A program made the translations under genes and the position numbers. This document shows, in pieces, positions 12,177 to 22,654 of a stretch of DNA of 64,000 nucleotides. This DNA comes from Notamacropus eugenii (taxonomy: Eukaryota; Chordata; Mammalia; Diprotodontia; Macropodidae). The first letter of the stretch is position 1. Every line of letters starts with the position of its first letter. Under the pieces are notes generated by a model that saw only the letters and a list, made by a program, of their open reading frames with translations, had not been told where the DNA came from and did not search any database. The stretch spans positions 518,010,224 to 518,074,223 of the forward strand of contig NC_092872.1 of assembly GCF_028372415.1 (NCBI RefSeq). Direction: 5' to 3'.

Positions 12177-12785
12177 TCAATAGGTCATAGCAAAAGCTTC
12201 TCTTGCTCATTGTTTGGATTTTGATGGCTCAGAGTGAGTATAAATAACAGTTGTTTTCAGTTCCAGACAGAAAAGAGAATGGACTGATGACTTTGTCTCA
12301 CTTAAATCCAATTCAAGGGCTAGTCAAGACATCACCTTCATGAAGTCATAGGTTCTCTCAGCATTAAGGACTAACAACACATTCCAGAAAATCATCATCC
12401 TTACTGCCTGCCCCCCAGCTTGGCATTCTACTGTCTTTGCATACATAACACACTCTTCTCACATCTGCTTTAAGAATCTCAAGCTTCCTTCACATCTCAG
12501 CCCTTTTACTGGCTTTGTGATTTCCTTTCTCACCACCCCTCCAACCCCACCCCACTCCCTTACCCCCACCCCCACCCCCACCCCCACCCCAAGCAAGGGC
12601 CCCTTGGCCTTCACACAGGTCATCTGGGATCTCTCCCTGTTGCAATGAGAGATTCTAGGACTACCCTTCAGGGTAATTGCACTTACTCAGATGTCTTTGC
12701 CTCCTTAAGACTTCTGATGCTCTATCCACTTCTCCCTTAGGAAGAGGAGGGTTCCCTAGTTTCAAATAAACATTGGTGAACTCCA
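12177..12785. other. Unassigned sequence with a C-rich repeat
   Basis: Contains an (ACCCCC)n-type tract at 12536-12592. Otherwise nothing recognised. Confidence 0.4.
12536..12592. repeat. (CCCCCA)n simple repeat
   Basis: Several near-perfect CCCCCA units. G-rich on the minus strand, so able to form a quadruplex. Confidence 0.85.
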
Positions 12786-12850
12786 GTTGCACAAAAATGT
12801 GGCAGCCAGAACTGAACATAAAATTTTAGCTATGGTCTAAATCAGAGAGG
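12786..12850 (+). repeat. CR1/L3-type LINE fragment
   Basis: GGCAGCCAGAACTGAACATA followed by ATGGTCTAAA matches the conserved 3' phrase of CR1/L3 elements (CCCAGAACTGAACACAATACTCCAGATGTGGTCTGACC). Confidence 0.45.
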
Positions 12851-12859
12851 ATAACAGTA

Positions 12860-13521
12860 GAAATAAGAAAAATCATGGTAAATATTGAATGGGAACAGAT
12901 TTAGTGAAGACTTCTCACGAGTATGGAGTCTTCTCCCTGGAGTGGAAGAGACCTTAGGCCCAGGTTTCCATTCCTCCAGACTCAGGTCATTTCCATATAA
13001 GGCTATGTATTGCATTAGGATCAATGATTGGATATGACTCACTAACTCCTCAATACCTAATTTGCATATGCGCACTTGCAGTCTGCAGTCCTCACACAGG
13101 TCCACCTGATTTGCATAAGTTCTCAATGACCAATTTGCATGTCATCAATGCTTCATTTGCATATATTTCCAATGCCTAATTTGCATATAATGACATGTAT
13201 TTTCGTGGGCTTTGTAACGTCCAGGGGTGGAAAATTTGAAAGGAGTTTCAAAAGGGATTGGTTAGATTTCTCACCTAGAATGTAAGACCGTGCTTCTCAG
13301 CCAATGAAAATAATGGTCAGCTGTGGGAGAGGGACTTCCGAGTCAGGGTCTATATAAATTGCCATTCTGCTTCTGTAAGGCGCCTCCCTACTCCAGCTTT
13401 ACTGGTGAAGGGACTGTCCAGTTTCTCCAGAGAGCCGAATAAAAGAGATTTTCTGTTTTTACCTTGAGATGCCTCTGAGCTGTCAATTTGAGTAAGGGGA
13501 GTTTGTGCTTTCCCCCCAACA
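12860..13521 (+). mobile_element. LTR fossil G with an octamer array (start approximate)
   Basis: CCAAT (13301-13305), TATATAAATT (13351) and AATAAA (13438-13443), ending CCCCCCAACA at 13521. The U5 phrase ACCTTGAGATGCCTCTGAG and TTTGAGTAAGGG is shared with LTR A, so it belongs to the same family or a sister. The U3 carries five POU octamers (13060-13186). Confidence 0.7.
13060..13186 (+). promoter_or_regulatory. Tandem POU octamer sites (ATTTGCAT x5)
   Basis: Exact ATTTGCAT at 13060, 13109, 13133, 13155 and 13179. The last four are spaced 24, 22 and 24 nt apart, within a degenerate unit resembling CAATGCCTAATTTGCAT. ATTTGCAT is the reverse complement of the Oct factor site ATGCAAAT. The array lies 165-290 nt upstream of the LTR TATA box, where retroviral enhancer repeats usually sit. 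Confidence 0.8.
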
Positions 13522-14078
13522 TAGTATGAAATAATTTAATTTTAGGATATAATTTATTTTAGGATATGTAGCACAGACCCCTTACCACCTGAAGGTCAGG
13601 TGTATTACATTTCATTCTTCCCCCAGGGTTCTCATTGTGTGATTGGGGAATGTCTGAGCTCTCTGCAAACTGCTCCAGCCTCTACTAATGTTGTTCCTTC
13701 AATTGTAAGGGGTGATCCCTACAATTCAGTTCCACTTATTTATTAACAGCCAGATTAGCTTTTACTGAGGAGTATTTGCTTCAAAAAATACAACAAATAC
13801 ATAAACATACTCCTCCAACACATGGAAGGTGGAATCCTCTTCCCCACTTTGCAAATCCAAAAATGTGTGCGATGTGTAATACTTGTGACCCTTTTACCTT
13901 CTTGACCTGAAAACTTGGTTAAAGAAAAGACAACAGGCTAAATGCATACATTTTAAGATTTAATTAATTAAACAAATCCCCATAAAGATAATGGTTACAT
14001 AGCGCTACAGAGCCAGGATCAAATCTGGCTGTCCAATACAGAAATCTTCTGGGTTTTATACATTTTGCTGTGAGAAAG
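13522..14078. other. Unassigned sequence between LTRs G and B
   Basis: Includes a short family-A-like phrase near 13911-13945 (AACTTGGTTAAAGAAAAGACAACAGGCTAAATGC, reverse orientation). No gene seen. Confidence 0.4.
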
Positions 14079-15102
14079 TGTATGGGATAAAAAGACCCTT
14101 ACTTAAAATTTTAAATAAATGAAGAGGCTTCTCAATAAGAACAGAAAGAAAAAGATTTATTACAATTCTCAAGAAAGGGACATCCTTCCACCAGGTCAGG
14201 GAATCTGATAGAAGGAGGCAACTCACAGAAACTGAAGCACAATTTTCATACCCTAACACAGAGAATCCCACCTCTCCATTGGCTGGGAGGTGGGCTCACA
14301 ATCTAAGCACAAAAAACTAGGCAAACCCTGGGAAATCTTCACCTATCCCAACACAATTACCTCATCTAATATCTAACTTAACTGCTGATATGGCTTTAGA
14401 AAAGAGGGGAGGGGGAGAAGAGGGAACTGGTAGTGTTGATGTGGCAACAGTACAACAAACAAAGGGGAGATTTGAGTAACTTCCAAGTTTTAGCTGCAGC
14501 CCACAGCACTTTCACAAAGAAAGCTGGTAGCTGGTAAGTGGGGGGAAACCAACTGACCATCCACAAGCCCTAGATACCTGAAACTCAGGTATCTAAGGAG
14601 ACAGCCCTTGTGGAAGAGAAATTTTATTTAGAAAATCCAATATTCCCCATATTTTTATTATGAAAAGTCTTCACAATTTCCTCATCTCACTCAAAAGGAA
14701 CTCTCTTAGTTGAACAAATCATAAATTTAGTAAGATAAGACAATTAACAAAGTAGTGTCAATTGAGTTTTGTGATCCCAAGCTGTGTGAATCTCCTTTCT
14801 GTAGCATGTCCCTGTGACATAAGATAAGGAGAAAATCCCACCACTCTGATGACAGCTATCCTGCTGACACAGGAAAAGGGTACCTTTAACAAAGTTTCAA
14901 CTGAAATTACTACCAAGGACATCTGTGTTTTTCCTTATCACTAAGATGCCAGGGGAAGGGTCTGATAAGGAAGTCCCATTTGCTTGCTGATATACCAAAA
15001 AGGCATTTACTTAAGATAACAAGGGAGACTATTAGGTCCACACTCTTCTTAATTCGAACTTTGGCCCTTATTAAAGTCCAAAATTTATATTAAATATTAT
15101 CA
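14079..15102 (-). mobile_element. LTR fossil B, 1024 bp, inverted relative to LTR A
   Basis: On the minus strand it begins TGATAATATTTAATA and ends CCCATACA. CCAATGG is followed by TTGTAATAAATC before GAGAAGCCTCT, as in LTR A. The two differ in the middle but share both ends. Confidence 0.75.
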
Positions 15103-15205
15103 GCCTCCATGAAAAGGTTGATTGGGAGAGTCCTTTCACATTTCTTCAACTGAGTCCTGCTTGATCTTTATAATTTTTGTTACATTCACTTTTGAATTTT
15201 GAGGG

Positions 15206-15731
15206 TGATAATCATTTCAGATTATTTGAACACCAATAAGGGCCAAAGCCTGAACTAATCAACCAGACATTCTTTGCTTTGCTCTAAAAATGCTCTTTCC
15301 TGTGCCAGCAACTTTAAGACCAGATGAGGTTTATCAGGAATATTCTTTCTTTTTGTAACCACAAAAGGACAGGATGCATATGTGGGAAGTAAAGTTCTGT
15401 TGTCCACATTCCTAAGTGATAGGGGTTGTGACCTAGCATGGACAGTTAGAGGTCGGAAACTAAGGCACAGTCCCAAGTAGCTGTGTGAGGAAGGGCCTAT
15501 CAGAGAGAAGAACATGGAGTCACATGGCCAGGGGATGGTGTTGCAGGAGATCCAAAGTTCAGAAAACAGTACAAGAAGCCCCATCTTACTGCATGTGTTA
15601 TAGTCTTCCTGTAATCTTCCTGTAACCTCACTGGGGGAGGCTACTTGTTCATTCCGGATGTAAAGATTAATAAAGGCCTTCCTGATTTCACAAAAGGTAT
15701 TGTTCTTTATTTAAGGTGAGCATGTTTCTCA
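15206..15731 (+). mobile_element. LTR fossil C followed by a tRNA-Pro-like primer site
   Basis: Starts TGATAATCATTTC and contains GGGCCAAAGCCTGAACTAATC, shared with LTR D. It has ATTAATAAAGGCC (poly(A) signal) and ends GCATGTTTCTCA. The sequence just after (15736-15753) begins TTGGGGGCTTGTT, close to the tRNA-Pro primer site TGGGGGCTCGTCC, so this looks like a 5' LTR whose interior is largely gone. Confidence 0.6.
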
Positions 15732-15777
15732 CTGTTGGGGGCTTGTTAAACGGGCTCACTTCTAACACATAGAAGCA

Positions 15778-16616
15778 GATATAGACTTGGATAATGGGAC
15801 TTTTTTTTATCTTGGTATCCTATGGACATATGCTATATAGGGGAAACACAGATATTCTGGGATCACAATTTCAATCGACATTTTGTCAATTGTATTTACA
15901 GCTTATTCAACTAAGAAACTTCCTTTGTCGATATGTTTAAACACACATGGAGATCATAAATTTGAGAGACTATCGCCAAGGCAATATTCACAGGACTGGT
16001 GGTGACTATGAATATGCCAGCGTAGTTCTCAATCACAATATATAAAAGACTCTCTATATAGAAGGCAGAAGAAAAACATTTATTTAGATACCAGAAAGCC
16101 AAATCCCAGAACCAGAAAGCAAAATCCATCATGGTGACCAAGGAGTTAATAAACATGATCCCTTCAGGGAACAAACTCATTCCCAAGCCTTCCCCACTCT
16201 GCCAGTGCCTTCTCACAAGCAAACACTCCTGAGCCTGAGCCTTGCTGCATGAGCTTGTCTGTGTCCTCTCTCCTCTGCCCCAATCACACTCCCTCACTTC
16301 CTCAGGATTCTGCTCCACCGCTCTGGTTCCACCTGTTCAGTAAGCTCTTCTCACCACATATGACTTAGGCTTCCAGGTGATTTAAGTAAATCATTCGGGC
16401 GTATTAATGAATAAGAAAGATATTACAGAGACGCAGACATCCTGAGGCTGGGATTGTTCTAAAACATACTTAAGACTGGTCATTCTTTTATCAGCTAATC
16501 AGAAGTTTTCTTCTGGCTCCATGATCATGTCTCTTCTAGGTTTAAGGGAATAAACAACCTAAATATATATCCTCTAGCTTGTTTGCCTCTTTTAACCAAA
16601 CTTTCAGGTCAACAGG
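15778..16616 (+). mobile_element. LTR fossil E (family A fragment), interrupted by LTR H2
   Basis: GGACATATGCTATATAGGGGAAA through TTCAACTAAGAAACTTCC matches LTR A near 9826-9930. After the inserted LTR it resumes at GGATTGTTCTAAAACATACTTAAGACTG and ends AACTTTCAGGTCAACA near 16616. Confidence 0.6.
15971..16427 (-). mobile_element. Solo LTR fossil, family H, inside LTR E
   Basis: 457 bp, minus orientation, flanked by GAGAC on both sides (15966-15970 and 16428-16432), a 5-bp target duplication. Similar end to end to 5955-6413. It has AATAAA followed by TGTTTTTCTTCTGCC. The 135-codon open frame overlapping it is a chance frame. Confidence 0.75.
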
Positions 16617-16849
16617 GATGTAGTTGTCTTTTCCACTCACATTGTTGTAGTTCTAGTGTGGACCATTTTCTTGGCTCTGCTCACACCACTCTGCATCACT
16701 TCATAGAGATCTTTTCATGTTCCTCTGTATTTATCAAATACATCATTTCTTACAGCACAGTAATTCATTACATTCATGACTACAATTTGTTTTGCATTGC
16801 CCAGTTGTTTATAATTCTTTGCTATCAGAAAAAGTGTTACTATGGGACT

Positions 16850-17565
16850 ATGAGAAACATGCTTGCAAAAGAATAAGATATTAACTAATAAACCCAGGAA
16901 GGCATTTAATTTAGTTCTTGAAAGAGTGGGTAACCTAAACATAGGCATGCTTGTTTAAGGCAAATAAATCATATTTATACCTCTCCCCAATTTGCATTTC
17001 CTTCCCCTGCTCCCATTGGCTGGGAGTAGCAGGGTTCCCAGTCTATTCAAAGATGCACAAAACTTACTCAAGTAAGTCTCCACCTCTGATTACAATTCAC
17101 ATTCTAATTCCCTTTATATTTTGACAAGTCATAAATTCTTCCAAAGGAATCTCTTTAACTGATGTACAATTTTTCTGGTGTCGATATGAAAGTTTGGTTA
17201 AAGAGGCAAACAGGCTAGGTGATATCTTAATTGATTGGTTGGTAAATACAATAAGACAAGAGGGTTGACAAAATGTCAGTTGAATTACAACTGAGGATAT
17301 CTGCATTTTCTTTACCATTAACATGCCATAACATAGTATGTATCCATAAAATATTAAGAAAAAGTCCTATTATTAAAAATAGTGTCTCGAGTTAAGGATC
17401 TCATAAAGTATCCTAAGTCAGCTCCATCTGGTCTTGTTGACATAGGAAGAGGCTCTGAGATTACTTAAAGAACAAAGAAGCTCTTAGGTACAGGCTCTTC
17501 TTCTGTTGGATTAGTTCAGGCTCTGGCCTTCACTGGGGATCAAAATGATATTAAATGATTATCAC
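16850..17565 (-). mobile_element. LTR fossil D, 716 bp
   Basis: On the minus strand it starts TGATAATCATTTAATA and ends GCATGTTTCTCA, the same ends as LTR C. It has CCAAT, an octamer and a TATA box in series. Inserted in the L1. Confidence 0.7.
16973..17019 (-). promoter_or_regulatory. LTR D core promoter: CCAAT, octamer, TATA
   Basis: On the minus strand CCAAT (17015-17019), ATGCAAAT (16990-16997) and TATAAAT (16973-16979) lie within 47 nt. A compact viral-type promoter. The octamer links it to the array in LTR G. Confidence 0.6.
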
Positions 17566-18067
17566 TGATATTACAGATATTAAATGTTTTCTGGGTAAAC
17601 GTAAGTTCAATTCATCTCTTACAGATCTTTCTCTTATTGATGACTTCCATGGGGTATAAGTTCCTCTGATTTAAAGGATCTGGACATTTTAGTCACCTTT
17701 TATTTTTTGAATAATTCCAAATTGCTTTCCCAAGTGGTTATACCACTTCACTATTCCACTAAAAATGTACTAACGTTCCCATAATTTCACAAGTCCTTCA
17801 ATATTGAGTACTGCATTTCCTACCAATTTGCAGGGCATGAGGTGAAATTTTAGTGTTGTTTTGATTTGCATTTCTTCTATTGTTAATGATTTGAAGCATT
17901 CCCTCATGTGGTTGTGAGTACTTTGCAATTCTTCTTTTGAGAGCTTGTTTTTTTTTCATTTCCTTTCACCACTTCTCTATTGGAGAATGGCCATCAGTCA
18001 CTAAATGATGACTCCTTATCAGAGAAATTTGATACCAACATTCTTTCCCATTCAACAAATGCATTTT

Positions 18068-18900
18068 TGAGGGGTTCAGGGACCCCTCAAGGGTCAGGAT
18101 GCAAGATAGCATCATCTAGAAAGAATTCATGGACTCCAGCATTCTTTAAGTCAAGTTGGCAAAGGATTATTTTTACACTTTTCAGTGGGCAAAAGTTCTT
18201 TAGGAACCTGCAACCTTAGAAGAGTACAAGGAACCTGCCATCTTAGAGGAGTACAGTTAAAGTTTATATAGGATAAACTACAGTAAAACATGTGCCAACT
18301 ATGCTAACTGGGTTATTCAGGGTGGGATTAGGGATTGATTAAGGAGTGGTCAGTTCTTAAAGGTACATACACATTTAGAATCTACTGCACAGGCTTTTTA
18401 CCCAGAGTTCACCAGGAAAAGTCCAAGAAGGAGGGGAAGGGGTCACAGGGAGGTATGGTTTTTAGGTCTGCTATATCACTAAGTTAACTAGCCGTCAGTC
18501 TAGTTTGCCAGGTTTTTGCCAGTCTGCCACCAATCAACAAGACAGATATAAGGAGTATACATATGTCTAAAATCTAGGATATACATAAGGAGGAGTCCAG
18601 GATGTGTATAATGAGGTAGGGAGTTGGTATAGATAGTCCAGTGTGTACTGAGTATCTTTATGAGCTAGTACAAAGCCACTTCAAACTAATAATTCCTACA
18701 GGGGCAGTTTGTTACCAGGGAGACAGATAAGTTTTTTACTGGGGCCCACTCAAGAGTAATTGCTAGGCATAGTGTCGGACTAGGGAGTAACTGCCAGGAA
18801 CAGTGTTTTGAGGCGAGGGAGAAATAGAGTGTTGGAATTGGGGTCTGAGTGCAGGCACCCAAGCACCTCATCATGACCACTTCTCTTCTCATCCTAGACA
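18068..18900 (-). mobile_element. Solo LTR fossil I, about 830 bp, in the L1
   Basis: On the minus strand it begins TGTCTAGG and ends ACCCCTCA. CATTT occurs on both sides (18062-18066 and 18901-18905), and L1 sequence resumes on each side. The end resembles LTR F. Confidence 0.65.
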
Positions 18901-19089
18901 CATTTATATTGTTTGTACAGAAGTTTCTAATTTCACATACTCAAAGTTATCTATTTTATCTTTTGCAATTGCCTCTGTCTCTTGTTTGATTAAGAATACA
19001 TTTTCTCCCCGTAGCTATGAGAGATATAGGATCTGTTCATCTTATAAAACTTCTTATGGGACTGATGAGTTCATGGTGTGATCCAAAAA

Positions 19090-19555
19090 TGTTGGGGTGC
19101 CATCAGAAATAATGGAGAGCAGATGGATGTGTTCTAGTGTCCTGAAGAATTCCCTCAGATAGTCTCCAAATTTAAAAAAGGCATTTATTGGAGCAGATCT
19201 GCTCCCATAGGAGGCAGAGCATTTGGCCAGGTTATCTGTCTGGTCTTAAATACAATTTAACAAGAGAAGGGGAGGAGGGGCAAGAATGGCTCTGGAATGC
19301 CTGGGATATCAGGTACTCCAGAGGTGTATAAATAAGCAAGGAGAATAGGAAAGGGGAGGGGATGAGTTGTTCTGGAATGTCAAGTAATTGGGGGTGTTCT
19401 GTGAAAGAACACAGGTAAGTCCATGGTGGAGGGCTCCAATGCATAGTCTTCTTTGATCAGTTTTCTGGCTGGTCACATCCTCCATCTTATATCACATTCT
19501 GCATCCTGTTTACTCTGTCTGCCTCAGGCAGGCACTCACTCTTTTCTACCTCATC
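19090..19555 (-). mobile_element. LTR fossil J, about 466 bp, in the L1
   Basis: On the minus strand it begins TGATGAGG, has TATTTAAG and CCAATAAATGCC (poly(A) signal), and ends CACCCCAACA. About 30 nt of extra sequence follows before recognisable L1. Confidence 0.6.
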
Positions 19556-19598
19556 ATTATGGTCTTCAATATTAAGGTTGTGTATCCATTTAGAAGTT

Positions 19599-19842
19599 AG
19601 GTAGCTACGTAATGCAGTGGATAAAGGATTGGGCTTAGAATCAGAAAGACTCAAGTTCATGAGTTCAAATCCGGCTCCAGACACTTACCAGCTGTGTGAC
19701 CCTGGGCAAGTCACTTCACCTTGTTTGCCTTGGTTCCTCATCTGTAAAATGAGCTGGAGAAGGAAATGGAAAACCACTCCAGTAACTTTGCAAAGGCAAA
19801 AGGGGTTACAAAGAGTTGGACATGACTAAAAAATGATTAAAC
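19599..19842 (+). repeat. CORE-SINE in the L1
   Basis: TAGGTAGCTACGTAATGCAGTGG head, GAGTTCAAATCCGGC box-B-like stretch, TGTGTGACCCTGGGCAAGTC core, then GAGTTGGACATGACTAAAAAATG. Flanked by ATCCATTTAGAAG on both sides (19586-19598 and about 19844-19856), a clear target duplication. Confidence 0.9.
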
Positions 19843-19921
19843 AATCCATTTAGAAGCTATTGTGGAATATAGTATAAGATATGGATATAAGCCTAATACT
19901 TGTCAGACTGCTTTCCAGTTT

Positions 19922-20947
19922 TTTTTTTTGGTAAGAAACCAATGTTTATTTTCCATCAGCATTTTCTCAACACTTAGAGTATCTGGATTTTAAGACCTCT
20001 CCATGGCAGTTCCTACCTTCTCAGCAACCTGAGCAGTAGGAGCTTCAGAGCAGCCTTCAGCAATTGGCTGAGCACTCCAATCTTTGGTTGGTAACTGCTG
20101 AATGGGAACAGATGGCACCTGTACTCAGACCAGTCAGCCACTTCCAGTTGTGTAGCAGTAAATTCTGGGGCAGGTGCAGTCCATTCACCCTGAAATCCCT
20201 CCTTTGCCCCTGCCTTCGCAGCTGAGGCCTGCTCTTCCTTTTCAATCTCCTCTGGATCCCTATAGAAGTAAAGATCAGGCATAACCTCCCATGGGTGTTC
20301 ATGGGAGATGGTGCCACACCCATGTAGGGCTTCACGAGCCAGCATCCACCACATCAGACCCACTGAGTGAACTCCCCTGTTGTTGCATGAAATGGCAAAG
20401 TCCACATAGCAGAGTGGGGAGTCTGTGCTGCACAATGCAATGGTTGGGAGGTTAACAAATAATGCTTCAGTCAGAGGCTGGTGATGTGCCTGAGGATCAG
20501 TGACCACCAAGAGGCGAGGGTCCCTAAAAGAAGCCTGGATCTGGTTAGTGAAGGTGCCTGGTGTGAGACATCCAGCAGCAGGTGTGATGCCAGTGGCAGC
20601 AGCAAATTTCAGGACAGCCCACTGGCCAGTGTTCCTCAATGAGATGAACTAACATCGACTGTGTTTTCAAGTGGCAATAATGGCCAGCCAGAAGCTTTTC
20701 CCAAATTCTCTTAAAGTTAATGATATAGATGCCATACTCTCTTTCATAGATAAACCGTTCCATCTGGAAATCCAAATTGGTGTCACCCAAATAGGTTCCT
20801 GCAGCAAAGAATTTGAGGACAATCCTTCTCCATCAGCAAGACGTCTAGGGCTCCAGACATTGTGAAAGTTTCCCTTTAAAGTTATGACATAAACCGAAAA
20901 CACTGCTCTATGGAACCCTCTTCAGGGCCCCATGCAAGGAAAAGTTT
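19922..20947 (-). pseudogene. RPSA: RPSA processed pseudogene (40S ribosomal protein SA)
   Basis: An intronless retrocopy of RPSA mRNA. On the minus strand ATG at 20860 starts MSGALDV, then [52 protein letters not shown] and [20 protein letters not shown] are readable in three frames. Frames shift between about 20840 and 20620 and again near 20130, and a stop lies within the first 30 codons. The 3' end keeps GATGGAAAATAAACAT of the RPSA 3'UTR and a poly(A) tail. Flanked by TGCTTTCCARTTT at 19909-19921 and 20948-20960, so L1-machinery insertion is clear. Confidence 0.95.
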
Positions 20948-21902
20948 GCTTTCCAATTTGCCCAGCACTTTTTAATCAGAGGTTTCCCTTAGGCAATCTA
21001 TGTTTTCTTTGTTATCAAACACTGGATTATTGAGTTCTATTGTTTCTGATTCTCCTTTGTTTAGTCTGTTCCTGACTACTGTACCTGATCTGCTTCTCTA
21101 TTTTTTTAACCAATACCAGATGGCTTTGATGACTTCTGCTTTACAATCTAGTTTGAGATATGGAAGTACTATTCCTCCCTTTGTCTCTACATCCTTTCAT
21201 CATTTCCCTTGATATGCTAGATTTTGTATTTTTCCAAATGAATTTTATTATTTTTTCAAATTTTATTAAGTATCCTCTTGATAATTTGACTGATATAACA
21301 TTAAAAGTGTAAACAGATTTTGGTAGTATTGTCATTTTTATTATATTGGCCTATGTAGCTCAGCCATGAACACTGAAGCTATTTAAGTTGTTTTTTTATT
21401 TCTTTAAGGAGCACTTTATAATCAAATCTATAGAAAACTTTTGCATGTTTTGGCATTCCCAGATATTTTTTGCATTTTATAGTTATGTAGAATAGGGTTT
21501 CCCATTCTATTATTTCTTCTTGTGTTTTATTAATACATAGAAATGTTGTCAATTTTTAAAAGTTTATTTTGTAGCCTGCTATTTTACTGAAGCTACTAAT
21601 AGTTTGAATTAGTATCTTTGCTGATTTCCGAAGATTAATGGCTGACATGTACAGAGAGCTCGATGTTGTCCTTCTTTTCATTTATCTCTTTGGTTTTAGT
21701 TTTCAACATTTTCTCTTATAAGATTTTGGGTTCCAAATTTCCTCCCTTCCTCTCGCTGACCTCTTCACAAGACAGCAAGCAATCTGACATAGGCTATACA
21801 TGTACATTCAGTACATTCATAGTAAGCATATTTCCATATTAGTCATGTTGTGAAAGAAGAATGAGAACAAAAGGGAAAAATCGCAAGAAAGAAATGTCTT
21901 TC

Positions 21903-22005
21903 TTGAAGGCAGGAACTATTTTGCTTTTGTATTAAATCTCTAGTACCTAGCAGAATACCTGTCACACACAGTAGGTCCTTAATGTATACTTCTTGATTAA
22001 CTAAA
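21903..22005 (+). repeat. L2 LINE 3' end fragment
   Basis: GAAGGCAGGAACTATTTTGC through CTAGTACCTAGCAGAATACC and AGTAGGTCCTTAATG is the L2 3' terminal pattern. Confidence 0.6.
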
Positions 22006-22654
22006 TGTTGCTTCAGTGATGCCTATCAGCAACTTGGGGTGACCTCCATACCATGAAAGAATATCTTTAGTCAGAGTGGTGTCAATGTTTACTGATTTTC
22101 TAGGGAAAAAATGTACACACAACACACTTTTAAGTTTAACCTGCATTAACATTGTCTTTATTACTTTTAAGTTTAAACAATGAACGTAACAATGCATCAA
22201 ACTCTGACATAGCTTTTGCTGATTTTTGAGATATATACTTACACTAAAAATTAATACTTGGCTCTCAAGCTAGTATTATACAAAAATGAATTACTATTAA
22301 GTGCTAGGCTAAAGTATAAAGAAGAGAAAGCAGATAATGTAGCGAAACATTTTCAGTGTGACATCTGAAGCTGCTTTTTAGTCAAATTCAGAAGGATGAA
22401 TATAAAGGGAAACATCCAGGGACAAAAAGAATTTTCTATCTGTTGACTTTACCTGGCCTTCACGGTTCAGTCAAGTGAGACATCAAACTGACAGAGTTTT
22501 TGGATATTGAGACAAGAATTCACTATCAGGTTGGAAATCATTTTCAAGTATCCAGGCATTTGGGGTAATATAAAGAAGTAAAAGACATGCTGAGTCAGGA
22601 CCAGGGATAGGAAAAATAAACATAGACACCCAGGGTGCCGTACGAGGAAGGGTT
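22006..22654. other. Unassigned intergenic sequence
   Basis: No gene or repeat recognised. Confidence 0.35.

Larger units (their letters stand above)
16617..21900 (-). mobile_element. Second L1 LINE, antisense, heavily invaded
   Basis: Pieces at 16617-16845, 17630-18061, 18906-19080, 19560-19598, 19843-19921 and 20961-21640 read as antisense L1 ORF2 in collinear order. 21680-21900 resembles a marsupial L1 3'UTR in antisense and may be a separate piece. Insertions are LTR D, LTR I, LTR J, a SINE and an RPSA pseudogene. No intact frame remains. Confidence 0.75.

Noticed and set aside
13060-13186. CRISPR-like array
   Set aside because: Repeats are 8 nt in a mammalian LTR, spacing under 50 nt with no long repeat unit; better explained as octamer sites.
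9488-15102. A provirus with paired LTRs
   Set aside because: The LTRs are in opposite orientation and no recognisable gag, pol or env lies between them.
15911-16318. 135-codon minus-strand frame
   Set aside because: Overlaps the solo LTR at 15971-16427; no domain. A related, shorter frame in the other LTR copy (5903-6151) is explained the same way.
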